Shown here: in pieces, positions 5,412 through 14,770 of the stretch
How the letters are laid out: the number at the start of each line of letters is the position of its first letter
Position numbering within the stretch: position 1 is the stretch's first letter
Made by a program: the position numbers and the translations under genes
Notes under the pieces: model-generated
The model's database searches: none
What the model was told of the DNA's origin: nothing
What the model saw: only the letters and a program-made list of their open reading frames with translations
Source: Actinomycetota bacterium
GTDB lineage: Bacteria > Actinomycetota > Acidimicrobiia > Acidimicrobiales > JAHWLA01
Direction: 5' to 3'
NCBI GenBank assembly: GCA_019347595.1
Contig: JAHWLA010000021.1
Span: 1-18,642 of the forward strand
DNA: 18,642 nucleotides

Positions 5412-6914
5412 TCAGCCGTCGCCCCATCCGCCGCCGCCCGGGGTTCGCATCCTGATGACATCGCCCGCTTCGAGGGCGATGGTGCACTTGTCGGGCAACG
5501 GTTCCGCCGTCGTCTCGTCCCCTCCGCGCACCACCCAGTTCTCGCCCGCTGCGCCGGGCTCGCCGCCGGCCAGGCCCCACGGCCGCGACACCCGCCGTTC
5601 GGTGACCAGGGAGACGGTCGTCGGCTCCAGTACCTCCACGTCCCGCTCGATGCCGTCCCCACCGCGGTACCGGCCGCCGCCGCCGCTGCCCGGCCGCACG
5701 GCGTAACGCCGGACTCGCAAGGGGAACGCCCGCTCCATCGCCTCGATCGGCGTATTGGCGGTGTTGGTCATCCCCGTCTGGATAGCGGACTGCCCGTCCC
5801 GTCCCGGCCGCGCTCCTTGCCCGCCGCCGACCGTCTCGTAGTACACCCAGCCGTCGCCGCCCATGAGCACGTTGTTCATCGTCCCCTGGCTCGCCGCGGG
5901 CACCCGGTCGGCGACGGCCTGGGCCAGCGCGCCGAAACACACGTCGGCCACGCGCTGGCTCACCTCCACGTTGCCCGCACCGACCGCGGCCGGGAAGGTG
6001 GCAGCCACCACCGAGCCCGGCGGCGCGATGACTCGCACCGGCCGCAGCGCGCCACCGTTGGCCGGGATAGTGGGGTCGGTGACGCACCGCAGGGTGAACG
6101 CCACCGACGACACGGTGACGGCCTCCACGGCGTTGACGTTGCCGCGCTGCTGGGGGTCGGTGCCGGTGAAGTCGAACGTCACCTCGTCGCCCTCCACGAC
6201 CAGGCGCAAGCGGATGGTGGCGGGCGGCGAGTCGAGCACGTCCTCGAACGCCCACTCGCCGTCGGGGAAGGCGGCCAGCGCCGCCCTCATCCGTCGCTCG
6301 CCGTAGGAGCACACCTCCTCGAAGGGCTCGCCCGCCAGCTCGGCCAGCCGCTGCACGCCGACCACGTTGGCACCCACCTGGGCGGCGAGGTCGCCGCGGC
6401 GTTCCTCGGGCGTGCGGGAGTTGGCCACGAGTACGGCGACGATGGCAGGCATCAGCCGCACGGGCGGGATGCGCAGCCCCTCCTGCTGGATCTCCACGGC
6501 ATCGGGCGGGATGGAGCCGGGGACCATGCCTCCCACGTCGGCGTGGTGGGCGCGGTTGGCGGCCCACCCGATCAGGCGACCCTCGACGAAGCAGGGCGCC
6601 ACCAACGTGATGTCGTTGAGATGGGTACCGCCCGCGAACGGGTCGTTGAGGATCACCTGGTGCCCCGGCTTCAGCGACTCGCCTCCGTCGAAGGCATCGA
6701 TGGCCGCCCGCACCGAGGCGGGCATGGACCCGAGGTGCACGGGGATGTGCTCGGCCTGCACGAGGAGCTCGCCGTCCGACGTGAACAGCGCGGCCGAGCA
6801 GTCGGCACGTTCCTTGATGTTGGGGCTGTAGGCAGCGCGCCGAAGCACCGCGCCCATCTCCTCGGCGATGCCGGTCAGACGCGAGATCAGGACCTGGAGC
6901 GACGCAGGATCCAC
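5412..6914 (-). CDS. hyuB: Hydantoinase B / oxoprolinase-family subunit
   Basis: A 500-residue protein of the HyuB family, the partner of HyuA in ATP-dependent hydantoinases, 5-oxoprolinases and acetone/acetophenone carboxylases. Family landmarks are ERADCSAALF (35-44), the QAEHIPVHLGSMP segment (53-65), NDPFAGGTHLNDITL (90-104) and RAHHADVGGMVPGS (121-134). These histidines and aspartates are the expected metal-site residues. The C-terminal half has GNVNAVEAVT, TNTANTPIEAMERAFPLRV and the glycine-rich GSGGGGRYRGGDG, ending GGGGWGDG. The start is GTG at 6914 behind a strong GGAGGAGGTGG. This overlaps the hyuA end by 28 bases, so the two are one transcript and probably translationally coupled. 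The length is near the family norm (about 500-600). The substrate is unknown. Confidence 0.9.
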   Translation of the reverse strand: MDPASLQVLISRLTGIAEEMGAVLRRAAYSPNIKERADCSAALFTSDGELLVQAEHIPVHLGSMPASVRAAIDAFDGGESLKPGHQVILNDPFAGGTHLNDITLVAPCFVEGRLIGWAANRAHHADVGGMVPGSIPPDAVEIQQEGLRIPPVRLMPAIVAVLVANSRTPEERRGDLAAQVGANVVGVQRLAELAGEPFEEVCSYGERRMRAALAAFPDGEWAFEDVLDSPPATIRLRLVVEGDEVTFDFTGTDPQQRGNVNAVEAVTVSSVAFTLRCVTDPTIPANGGALRPVRVIAPPGSVVAATFPAAVGAGNVEVSQRVADVCFGALAQAVADRVPAASQGTMNNVLMGGDGWVYYETVGGGQGARPGRDGQSAIQTGMTNTANTPIEAMERAFPLRVRRYAVRPGSGGGGRYRGGDGIERDVEVLEPTTVSLVTERRVSRPWGLAGGEPGAAGENWVVRGGDETTAEPLPDKCTIALEAGDVIRMRTPGGGGWGDG

Positions 6915-8755
6915 GAGCCACCTCCTCCCACGTCGGCGGTCCAGCCGTCCGGCACCCAGACGGTGCAGTCGGGCTCCGCCAGCACGGTCGGGCCCACCGC
7001 GGGACGGCGGGCGGCCCCCTCGGGCGGCGGAAGCTTGTCGATGTCGACCGGCGACGCCAGCCGGGCGGACGCCCGCAGCGCCACGATCTCGATGGGCGCG
7101 CCGGGCCGCGTGAAGCCGTTGCGGCGTTGGTGCTCCTGCTCGAACTCCGCCACCGTCGGCACTGTCAGCTCGTGGCTCTGGCCTGCATACCGACAGTCGG
7201 TCTGCAACTCCACCTCCACGTGGGTGCCGTCGGGGAGGACGACGGCCGCCATGGCGGTGCCCGCCGCCCGAGCCACGCGCGCCGGCGTGTCGTCGGCCAG
7301 CGACAGCAGCCGACGGGCGGCGGCGCGGGCGACGTCGAACCGTGCTTGCGACATGCCGCTGTGGTCGCGCGGCGTCGGCCACGAGCGCACGACGTCGGCC
7401 TGCTGCGGCCCGGCCAGCATCCCCACCGCCGACAGGACACCGGCCCGCGGCGGGACGACGACGGCTGCCATGCCGAGGGCGTCGGCGATGACGCAGGCGT
7501 GCAGCGGCCCGGCGCCGCCGAAGGCGACGAGCGCCAGCGACCGGGGATCCACGCCCCGCTCCACGGACACCACGCGCACGGCTTGCACCATGGCCGCGTC
7601 GACGACGTCGATCACGCCTTCGGCCGTGACGCCCGCCCGCTCCAGTGCACCGCGTGCAGCCTCGACATCGAGGCTGCCGAGCCCGGGGAAGGGATGGCGC
7701 GACGGGATGCGGCCGGCGACGAGGTCGGCGTCGGTCACGGTGGCATCCGTGCCGCCTCGGCCATAGCACGCGGGGCCGGGCACGGCGCCCGCACTCTGCG
7801 GCCCGACCACGAGCGCACCACCGGGGTCGAGCCGAGCGATGCTGCCGCCGCCCGCCCCGATGGTGTGCACGTCCAGCGACGGCAATCGGATCGGAAAGCC
7901 GGCCACGGCCCGCTCGGCAGCAGGCGCGGGACGGCCGTCGAGGACGAGGCACACGTCCGTGCTCGTCCCGCCCATGTCGAAGGTGACGGCATCGCGGAAG
8001 CCCGCCGCCACCGCGGCGGCGGCCGCGGCGCGCACACCGCCCGCAGGCCCGGACAGCAGCAGCGAGGCGGGCCGCTCCGCCGCCTGCTCCACCGGCGCGA
8101 GGCCGCCGGCCGACGTCATCACGAGGACGGTGGGCGCCAGGTCGCGCAGCCCGAGCAGGTAGGCCCGGCACACCGGCCGCAAGGCCGCGTCGACAACGGT
8201 GGTCACCGTGCGCTCGTACTCGCGGAACTCGGGCGACACGTCGGATGAGACGGTGACGTCCAGGCCGCGCTCGCGGAGTACCGCGGCGACGGCGTCCTCG
8301 TGGCCACGGTTGAGGTCGGCGTGCAGCAGGCACACGGCGACCGTCTCGACGCCCTCGGGAACGGCGGGCACGCCGCCGCGCGTCACGGGCGACAGCTCGG
8401 TCCCGTCGGCCGCCAGGCGGCCGGTCGTCTCCAGCCGCAGCTCGCGGGGCACCAGCGGCTCGGGCCGGTCGGCCCAGATGTCGTAGAGCGAGGGGCGGAC
8501 CTGGCGGCCGATCTCGATGACATCGGCAAAGCCCTCGTTGGTGACGAGCGCGACGACCGCCAGCCGGCGCTCGAGCAAGGCGTTGGTGGCGACGGTGGTG
8601 CCGTGGGCCAGCACGTCCGCTGTCCCGTCGACAGCGCGGACGCCGTCGGCGACCGCGGCGGCCGGGTCGTGCGGCGTGGAGGGGAGCTTGCCGATGCGGC
8701 CGTCCTCGGCCACCACGTCGGTGAAGGTGCCTCCGGTGTCGACGCCGATGCGCAC
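6887..8755 (-). CDS. hyuA: Hydantoinase A / oxoprolinase-family ATP-dependent subunit
   Basis: A 622-residue ASKHA-fold ATPase subunit. The N-terminal phosphate loop is DTGGTFTD (6-13), then HGTTVATNALLER (51-63), MTSAGGL (213-219), LSGPAGG (234-240), the second phosphate motif DMGGTSTD (260-267) and GAGGGSIA (300-307). All key motifs are intact. It is somewhat shorter than typical members (about 680-720 residues), mainly through compact loops. With HyuB it should phosphorylate and open a lactam or hydantoin ring or activate a ketone for carboxylation. No neighbouring racemase, carbamoylase, dihydropyrimidinase or third carboxylase subunit identifies the substrate; 5-oxoproline recycling is possible. 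The start is GTG at 8755 with only weak GGGG-type ribosome binding, 15 bases after a large hairpin. Confidence 0.92.
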   Translation of the reverse strand: MRIGVDTGGTFTDVVAEDGRIGKLPSTPHDPAAAVADGVRAVDGTADVLAHGTTVATNALLERRLAVVALVTNEGFADVIEIGRQVRPSLYDIWADRPEPLVPRELRLETTGRLAADGTELSPVTRGGVPAVPEGVETVAVCLLHADLNRGHEDAVAAVLRERGLDVTVSSDVSPEFREYERTVTTVVDAALRPVCRAYLLGLRDLAPTVLVMTSAGGLAPVEQAAERPASLLLSGPAGGVRAAAAAAVAAGFRDAVTFDMGGTSTDVCLVLDGRPAPAAERAVAGFPIRLPSLDVHTIGAGGGSIARLDPGGALVVGPQSAGAVPGPACYGRGGTDATVTDADLVAGRIPSRHPFPGLGSLDVEAARGALERAGVTAEGVIDVVDAAMVQAVRVVSVERGVDPRSLALVAFGGAGPLHACVIADALGMAAVVVPPRAGVLSAVGMLAGPQQADVVRSWPTPRDHSGMSQARFDVARAAARRLLSLADDTPARVARAAGTAMAAVVLPDGTHVEVELQTDCRYAGQSHELTVPTVAEFEQEHQRRNGFTRPGAPIEIVALRASARLASPVDIDKLPPPEGAARRPAVGPTVLAEPDCTVWVPDGWTADVGGGGSWILRRSRS

Positions 8756-8770
8756 GGCCCCGACCCTAAG

Positions 8771-8824
8771 CCGTTCTCGTTACGGAAGTGCGCACGGGGG
8801 TGCGCACTTCCGACACGAGAACGG
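8771..8824. terminator. Large two-part hairpin between rnhA fusion and hyuA
   Basis: Outer arms CCGTTCTCGT (8771-8780) and ACGAGAACGG (8815-8824) form 10 bp. A 2x2 mismatch (TA against AC) is followed by a 13-bp inner stem CGGAAGTGCGCAC / GTGCGCACTTCCG (8783-8795 with 8800-8812) and a four-G loop. It follows the RNase H-fusion stop by 9 bases on the minus strand and precedes the hyuA GTG by 15. There is no T-run, so termination would be of the I-shaped actinobacterial kind. It could also influence hyuA expression. Confidence 0.65.
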
Positions 8825-8833
8825 CAGGACCGG

Positions 8834-9841
8834 TCAGGGGGTCAGCACCCAGACGTCCTCCTCGCCGAGGTGGTCGTGAAACGAGCGCACCAGGCGGCCC
8901 ACCTTGTCGTCGTCGCCGTCCCAAACCAGCACCGCCTCGTGGGCATGGCGGGCCAGCCACGCATCACGGCGCGCCAGCGCGGCACCCGCCAGTTGCTTGG
9001 TGGCGGGCGGCTTCTGCTGGAGCACGACGGTGTCGGCGGCCGCCGCGAGCAGCCGGTGGAACCGCTCCTGCGACGACGCGGGCCACACCTTCTCGGGGTC
9101 GGGGTACGGCAGCACGGCCACGAACGGCACGTCGGCATCGACGGCCGCCTCGGCGCCCAACTGCTCGGCACCGAGGCGCAGCCCGGTCAGCACCACGAGG
9201 TCGGGGTGCATGAGCCGCTTGGCCGTCAGGATGTCGGCCAGCCGACGCCGGACGTCGGCGGCGGTCGGGTTGTCGTCGTAGCCGCCGAGCTCGGGAGGCC
9301 GGGCCCCTCCCACCACCAGTCGCCGCCCGTCGGGCACGCCAGGCGCCGGTGCCGCTGCCGCCCCCGCCACCACGTCGGCCGCCGGGAGTGTGGCGGGCGG
9401 CGCGTCGCCCGACGACGGCTGCTGCGTACGGGCCGCCTCCACGGCGAGCCGGTCGACGAGGTCGTTGTAGGGATCGTTGGCGTGGCCCTTGACCCACCGG
9501 AACGTCACCCGGCCCGGCTCGGCCCGCACCAGATCGATCAACGGCTCCCAGAGATCCCGGTTGGCGACGGGCTTCTTCGCCGTGTTCGTCCACCCCCGAC
9601 GGAGCCACCCCTCCCACCACCGGTCGCGGAAGCAGTTGACGACATAGGTCGAATCGCTGACCACCTCGACCGGCCCCTCGATGGCGCGCACCGCCTCCAA
9701 GGCGGCCCGGATCTCCATGCGCTGGTTGGTCGTGGCGGGGTCGGGGCCGGCGGCGAAGGCGCCGCCGGGGATCGCCCACGCCCAGCCTCCGGGACCGGGG
9801 TTCCCGAGACAGGCGCCATCGGTATAGACGGTGGTGGGCAC
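8834..9841 (-). CDS. rnhA: RNase HI fused to a YpsA/SLOG-like domain
   Basis: A 335-residue two-domain protein. Residues 1-137 are a complete RNase HI: YTDGACLGNPGPGGWAW with D8, E43 (RMEIRAALEA), D63 (SDSTYVVN), H120 (WVKGHAND) and D130 (LVDRLA). These match the four carboxylates and histidine that cut the RNA strand of RNA-DNA hybrids with magnesium. An Ala/Pro linker (about 140-170) leads to a second domain (172-335). It opens GGARPPELGGY and contains TGLRLGAEQLGAEAA (219-233), FVAVLPYPDPEKVWP (240-254) and VLVWDGDDDKVGRLV, the order seen in YpsA/DUF1273 proteins of the SLOG nucleotide-binding superfamily. The second domain may sense or process a nucleotide (inference). The start is GTG at 9841 without a clear ribosome binding site, only 31 bases from the divergent aceE ATG, so the promoters must overlap coding sequence. 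Confidence 0.9.
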   Translation of the reverse strand: MPTTVYTDGACLGNPGPGGWAWAIPGGAFAAGPDPATTNQRMEIRAALEAVRAIEGPVEVVSDSTYVVNCFRDRWWEGWLRRGWTNTAKKPVANRDLWEPLIDLVRAEPGRVTFRWVKGHANDPYNDLVDRLAVEAARTQQPSSGDAPPATLPAADVVAGAAAAPAPGVPDGRRLVVGGARPPELGGYDDNPTAADVRRRLADILTAKRLMHPDLVVLTGLRLGAEQLGAEAAVDADVPFVAVLPYPDPEKVWPASSQERFHRLLAAAADTVVLQQKPPATKQLAGAALARRDAWLARHAHEAVLVWDGDDDKVGRLVRSFHDHLGEEDVWVLTP

Positions 9842-9872
9842 CGTGTCAGCTTGCCTGCCCGCGAGTGCGAGG

Positions 9873-12575
<2,703 letters not shown>

Positions 12576-12579
12576 CCCC

Positions 12580-12632
12580 GCGAAGTGTGCGGAGTTCGGC
12601 CGCCCCAGCGGCCCCAACTCCGCACACTTCGC
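12580..12632. terminator. Bidirectional hairpin between aceE and fabI
   Basis: A perfect 17-bp stem GCGAAGTGTGCGGAGTT / AACTCCGCACACTTCGC (12580-12596 with 12616-12632) encloses a 19-base loop. That loop itself contains a 6-bp stem GGCCGC / GCGGCC. It starts 4 bases after the aceE stop and ends 5 bases before the fabI stop, so one element serves both convergent genes. An A5 tract flanks the fabI side, and there is no U-tail on the 3' side in either direction. Confidence 0.75.
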
Positions 12633-12637
12633 AAAAA

Positions 12638-13408
12638 TCAGGCGCCGATGGCGTGGAAGCCGCCGTCGACGTGGACGATTTCTCCCGTCGTGGCGGGGAA
12701 CCAGTCGGACAACAGCGCCACGCACGCCCGCGCCGTGGGCTCGGCGTTGCCGACATCCCAGCCCAGCGGCGCCCGGCCCGCCCACGTCTCCTCGAACTGC
12801 GAGAACCCGGGGATCGACTTCGCCGCGATGGTGCGCAGCGGCCCGGCCGCCACCAGGTTGACCCGCACACCGAGCGGGCCCAGGTCCCGCGCCAGGTACC
12901 GCGCCGTCGACTCCAGCGCCGCCTTGGCCACGCCCATCCAGTCGTACAGCGGCCACGCCTTGGCGGCGTCGAAGTCGAGCCCTACCACCGACCCGCCGTC
13001 TGCCGCCTTCAGCAACGGCAGGCACGCTTCGGTCAGCGACTTCAGCGAGTACGTGGAGACATGCAGGGCAGTGGCGACGTCGTCCCACTGCGCCTTCAGG
13101 AAGTCGCCGCCCAGGCACGGCTCGGGCGCGAACCCGATGGCATGCAGCACGCCGTCCAACCGGCCCCACCGCTGCTCCAGCGCCGACGTCAGCTCGGCGA
13201 GCTGTGCGGCGTCGGTGACGTCGACCTCCCCCACCACGGGCTCTGTCGGCAGCCGACGGGCCCCCCGCTTGGTCAGGCTCATGGCCCGCCCGACCGACGT
13301 CAGCACGAACCCGGCCCCCTGCTCCAGGGCGACCCGCGCCACCGAGAAGGCGATGGAGGCATCGGTGAGCACGCCGGTGACGAGCACTCGCTTGCCGTCG
13401 AGCAACAT
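12638..13408 (-). CDS. fabI: Enoyl-ACP reductase (NADH), FabI/InhA-like
   Basis: A 256-residue SDR-fold enoyl reductase for the last step of each FAS-II cycle. It has the unusual cofactor motif of FabI/InhA (VTGVLTDASIAFSVA, 10-24), the Y155-x6-K162 active pair in LYDWMGVAKAALES, and F146 in GLDFD corresponding to InhA F149. RVNLVAAGPLRTIAA and ALLSDWFPATTGEIVHVDGG also follow InhA closely. Two differences are visible. The substrate-loop stretch KSIPGFSQFEETW is about 11 residues shorter than in InhA, which suggests ordinary chain lengths. Residue A90 (LHAIGF) replaces the serine of the usual HSIGF (InhA S94). The ATG at 13408 has a strong AAGGAG overlapping the accD stop region 9 bases upstream, so it is the last gene of the FAS operon. 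Confidence 0.95.
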   Translation of the reverse strand: MLLDGKRVLVTGVLTDASIAFSVARVALEQGAGFVLTSVGRAMSLTKRGARRLPTEPVVGEVDVTDAAQLAELTSALEQRWGRLDGVLHAIGFAPEPCLGGDFLKAQWDDVATALHVSTYSLKSLTEACLPLLKAADGGSVVGLDFDAAKAWPLYDWMGVAKAALESTARYLARDLGPLGVRVNLVAAGPLRTIAAKSIPGFSQFEETWAGRAPLGWDVGNAEPTARACVALLSDWFPATTGEIVHVDGGFHAIGA

Positions 13409-13417
13409 GGCTTCTCC

Positions 13418-14770
13418 TTACAGAGGGCTGTTGGAGTGGCGCCGCTGCGGCAACCGCTCACGCTTGGTCTTCAGCGCACGCAGGGCGCCGGCCACCGCCC
13501 GCCTGGTGTCCGCGGGCTCGATCACCTCGTCGACGTACCCCCGCTGGGCGGCGATCACCGGCGAGCAGTAACGCTCGGCGTACTCGGCCTCCAGCTTGGC
13601 CCGCTCGGCCGAATCGGGGTTGCGCTTGCCGTGGAGGATCTGGACGGCCCCCGGCGCGCCCATCACCGCCAACTCGGCCTTGGGCCACGCGAAGCAGGCG
13701 TCGTTACCCATCCCCTTGGAGTCCATGACGATGAACGCGCCGCCGTAGGCCTTGCGCAGCACCACGCAGATGCGCGGGACGGTGGCCGCGGCATACGCGT
13801 GCACCAGCTCGGCGCCGTGGCGGATCATCCCCCGCCACTCGATGTCCTTGCCCGGCTGGAACCCCGGCGTGTCGACGAACGTGAGCAGCGGGAGGTTGAA
13901 GGCGTCGCAGAACTGCACGAAGCGGGCCGCCTTCTTCGACGCCTCGATGTCGAGCGTCCCGGCCAACTGGGACGGCTGGTTGGCGATGACGCCGACCGGC
14001 CTGCCCTCGACCGTCGCCAGTGCGGTCACCACGTTTCCCGCGTGCAGCGCCCGCAACTCGAGCAGCGACGCCTCGTCCACCACGTCACCGACCACCGTGC
14101 GGACGTCGTACGACGAGGTCGCCTCGGCGGGGACCGTGCGGGCGGCGACGTCGCACGGACGGTCGCTCGCGTCCTCCGTCCAGTGCGGCGGCGCCTCTTC
14201 CATGCAGTTGCCGGGGAGATAGGCGAGCACGTCGGCGACGGCATGGAAGGCCGTCTCCTCGTCGGCGGCCACCAGTCCCGCAACACCCGACCGCGCCGCA
14301 TGGATCGCCGCGCCACCGAGCTTGTCGCGATCGACGACGACGCCGGTCGACTGCGCAACCGCAGCAGGGCCGCTCACATAGGCGGACGCATCCGCCGTCA
14401 TCACGACGACATCGGCCATGCCGAGCAGCAGCGCCGGCCCCGACACGCACGGGCCGACGACGACCAACACGACCGGCACCACGCCCGATGCCTGCGACAG
14501 GGCGCGCGCCACCCGGCCCCACGCGTGGAGGGAGGCGACGCCTTGCGAGACATCGGCGCCGCTGGTGGCCAGCACGCCGACCACGGGCACGCCGAGGTCG
14601 GTTGCCGTGCGCACCAACCGCTCGATGGTCTCGCCCTCCACGGGACCGATGGCGCCCCGATGGGCGCCGCCGTCGAGTCGGAACCACCCGACCGTGCGCC
14701 CCTCGAGTTCACGGACTTCGGCGACGACGGCGCCCTGGCGGGCGCCGGCGACGGCAAGCAGACGGCTCAG
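13418..14770 (-). CDS. accD: Acyl-CoA carboxylase beta (carboxyltransferase), CTG start
   Basis: A 450-residue biotin-dependent carboxyltransferase of the PccB/AccD type, expected to carboxylate acetyl-CoA to malonyl-CoA for the FAS genes around it. The C-terminal half is canonical: GVIANQPSQLAGTLDIEASKKAARFVQFCDAF, LLTFVDTPGFQPG, RKAYGGAFIVMDSK, AVMGAPGAVQILH and a tail ending RRHSNSPL (family usual KKHGNIPL). I347 sits where Streptomyces PccB has D422 and AccB has Ile, pointing to acetyl-CoA use. The N-terminal half is diverged (SGADVSQG for SGGARIQEG, GPCVSGPALL for GPCAGGAVY), and about 70 N-terminal residues of normal members are missing. No ATG, GTG or TTG exists in frame before residue 44, inside a conserved strand. 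CTG at 14770 overlaps the fabF stop as CTGA. Confidence 0.9.
   Translation of the reverse strand: MSRLLAVAGARQGAVVAEVRELEGRTVGWFRLDGGAHRGAIGPVEGETIERLVRTATDLGVPVVGVLATSGADVSQGVASLHAWGRVARALSQASGVVPVVLVVVGPCVSGPALLLGMADVVVMTADASAYVSGPAAVAQSTGVVVDRDKLGGAAIHAARSGVAGLVAADEETAFHAVADVLAYLPGNCMEEAPPHWTEDASDRPCDVAARTVPAEATSSYDVRTVVGDVVDEASLLELRALHAGNVVTALATVEGRPVGVIANQPSQLAGTLDIEASKKAARFVQFCDAFNLPLLTFVDTPGFQPGKDIEWRGMIRHGAELVHAYAAATVPRICVVLRKAYGGAFIVMDSKGMGNDACFAWPKAELAVMGAPGAVQILHGKRNPDSAERAKLEAEYAERYCSPVIAAQRGYVDEVIEPADTRRAVAGALRALKTKRERLPQRRHSNSPL

Noticed and set aside
3676..6921. A 1081-codon minus-strand frame
   Set aside because: It is antisense to the MFS gene and out of frame with hyuB; repetitive Arg/Gly/Ala composition and no motif.
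6915..8333. N-terminal extension of hyuB across hyuA
   Set aside because: Shadow of hyuA in another frame; the GTG at 6914 with a strong ribosome binding site begins the conserved HyuB sequence.
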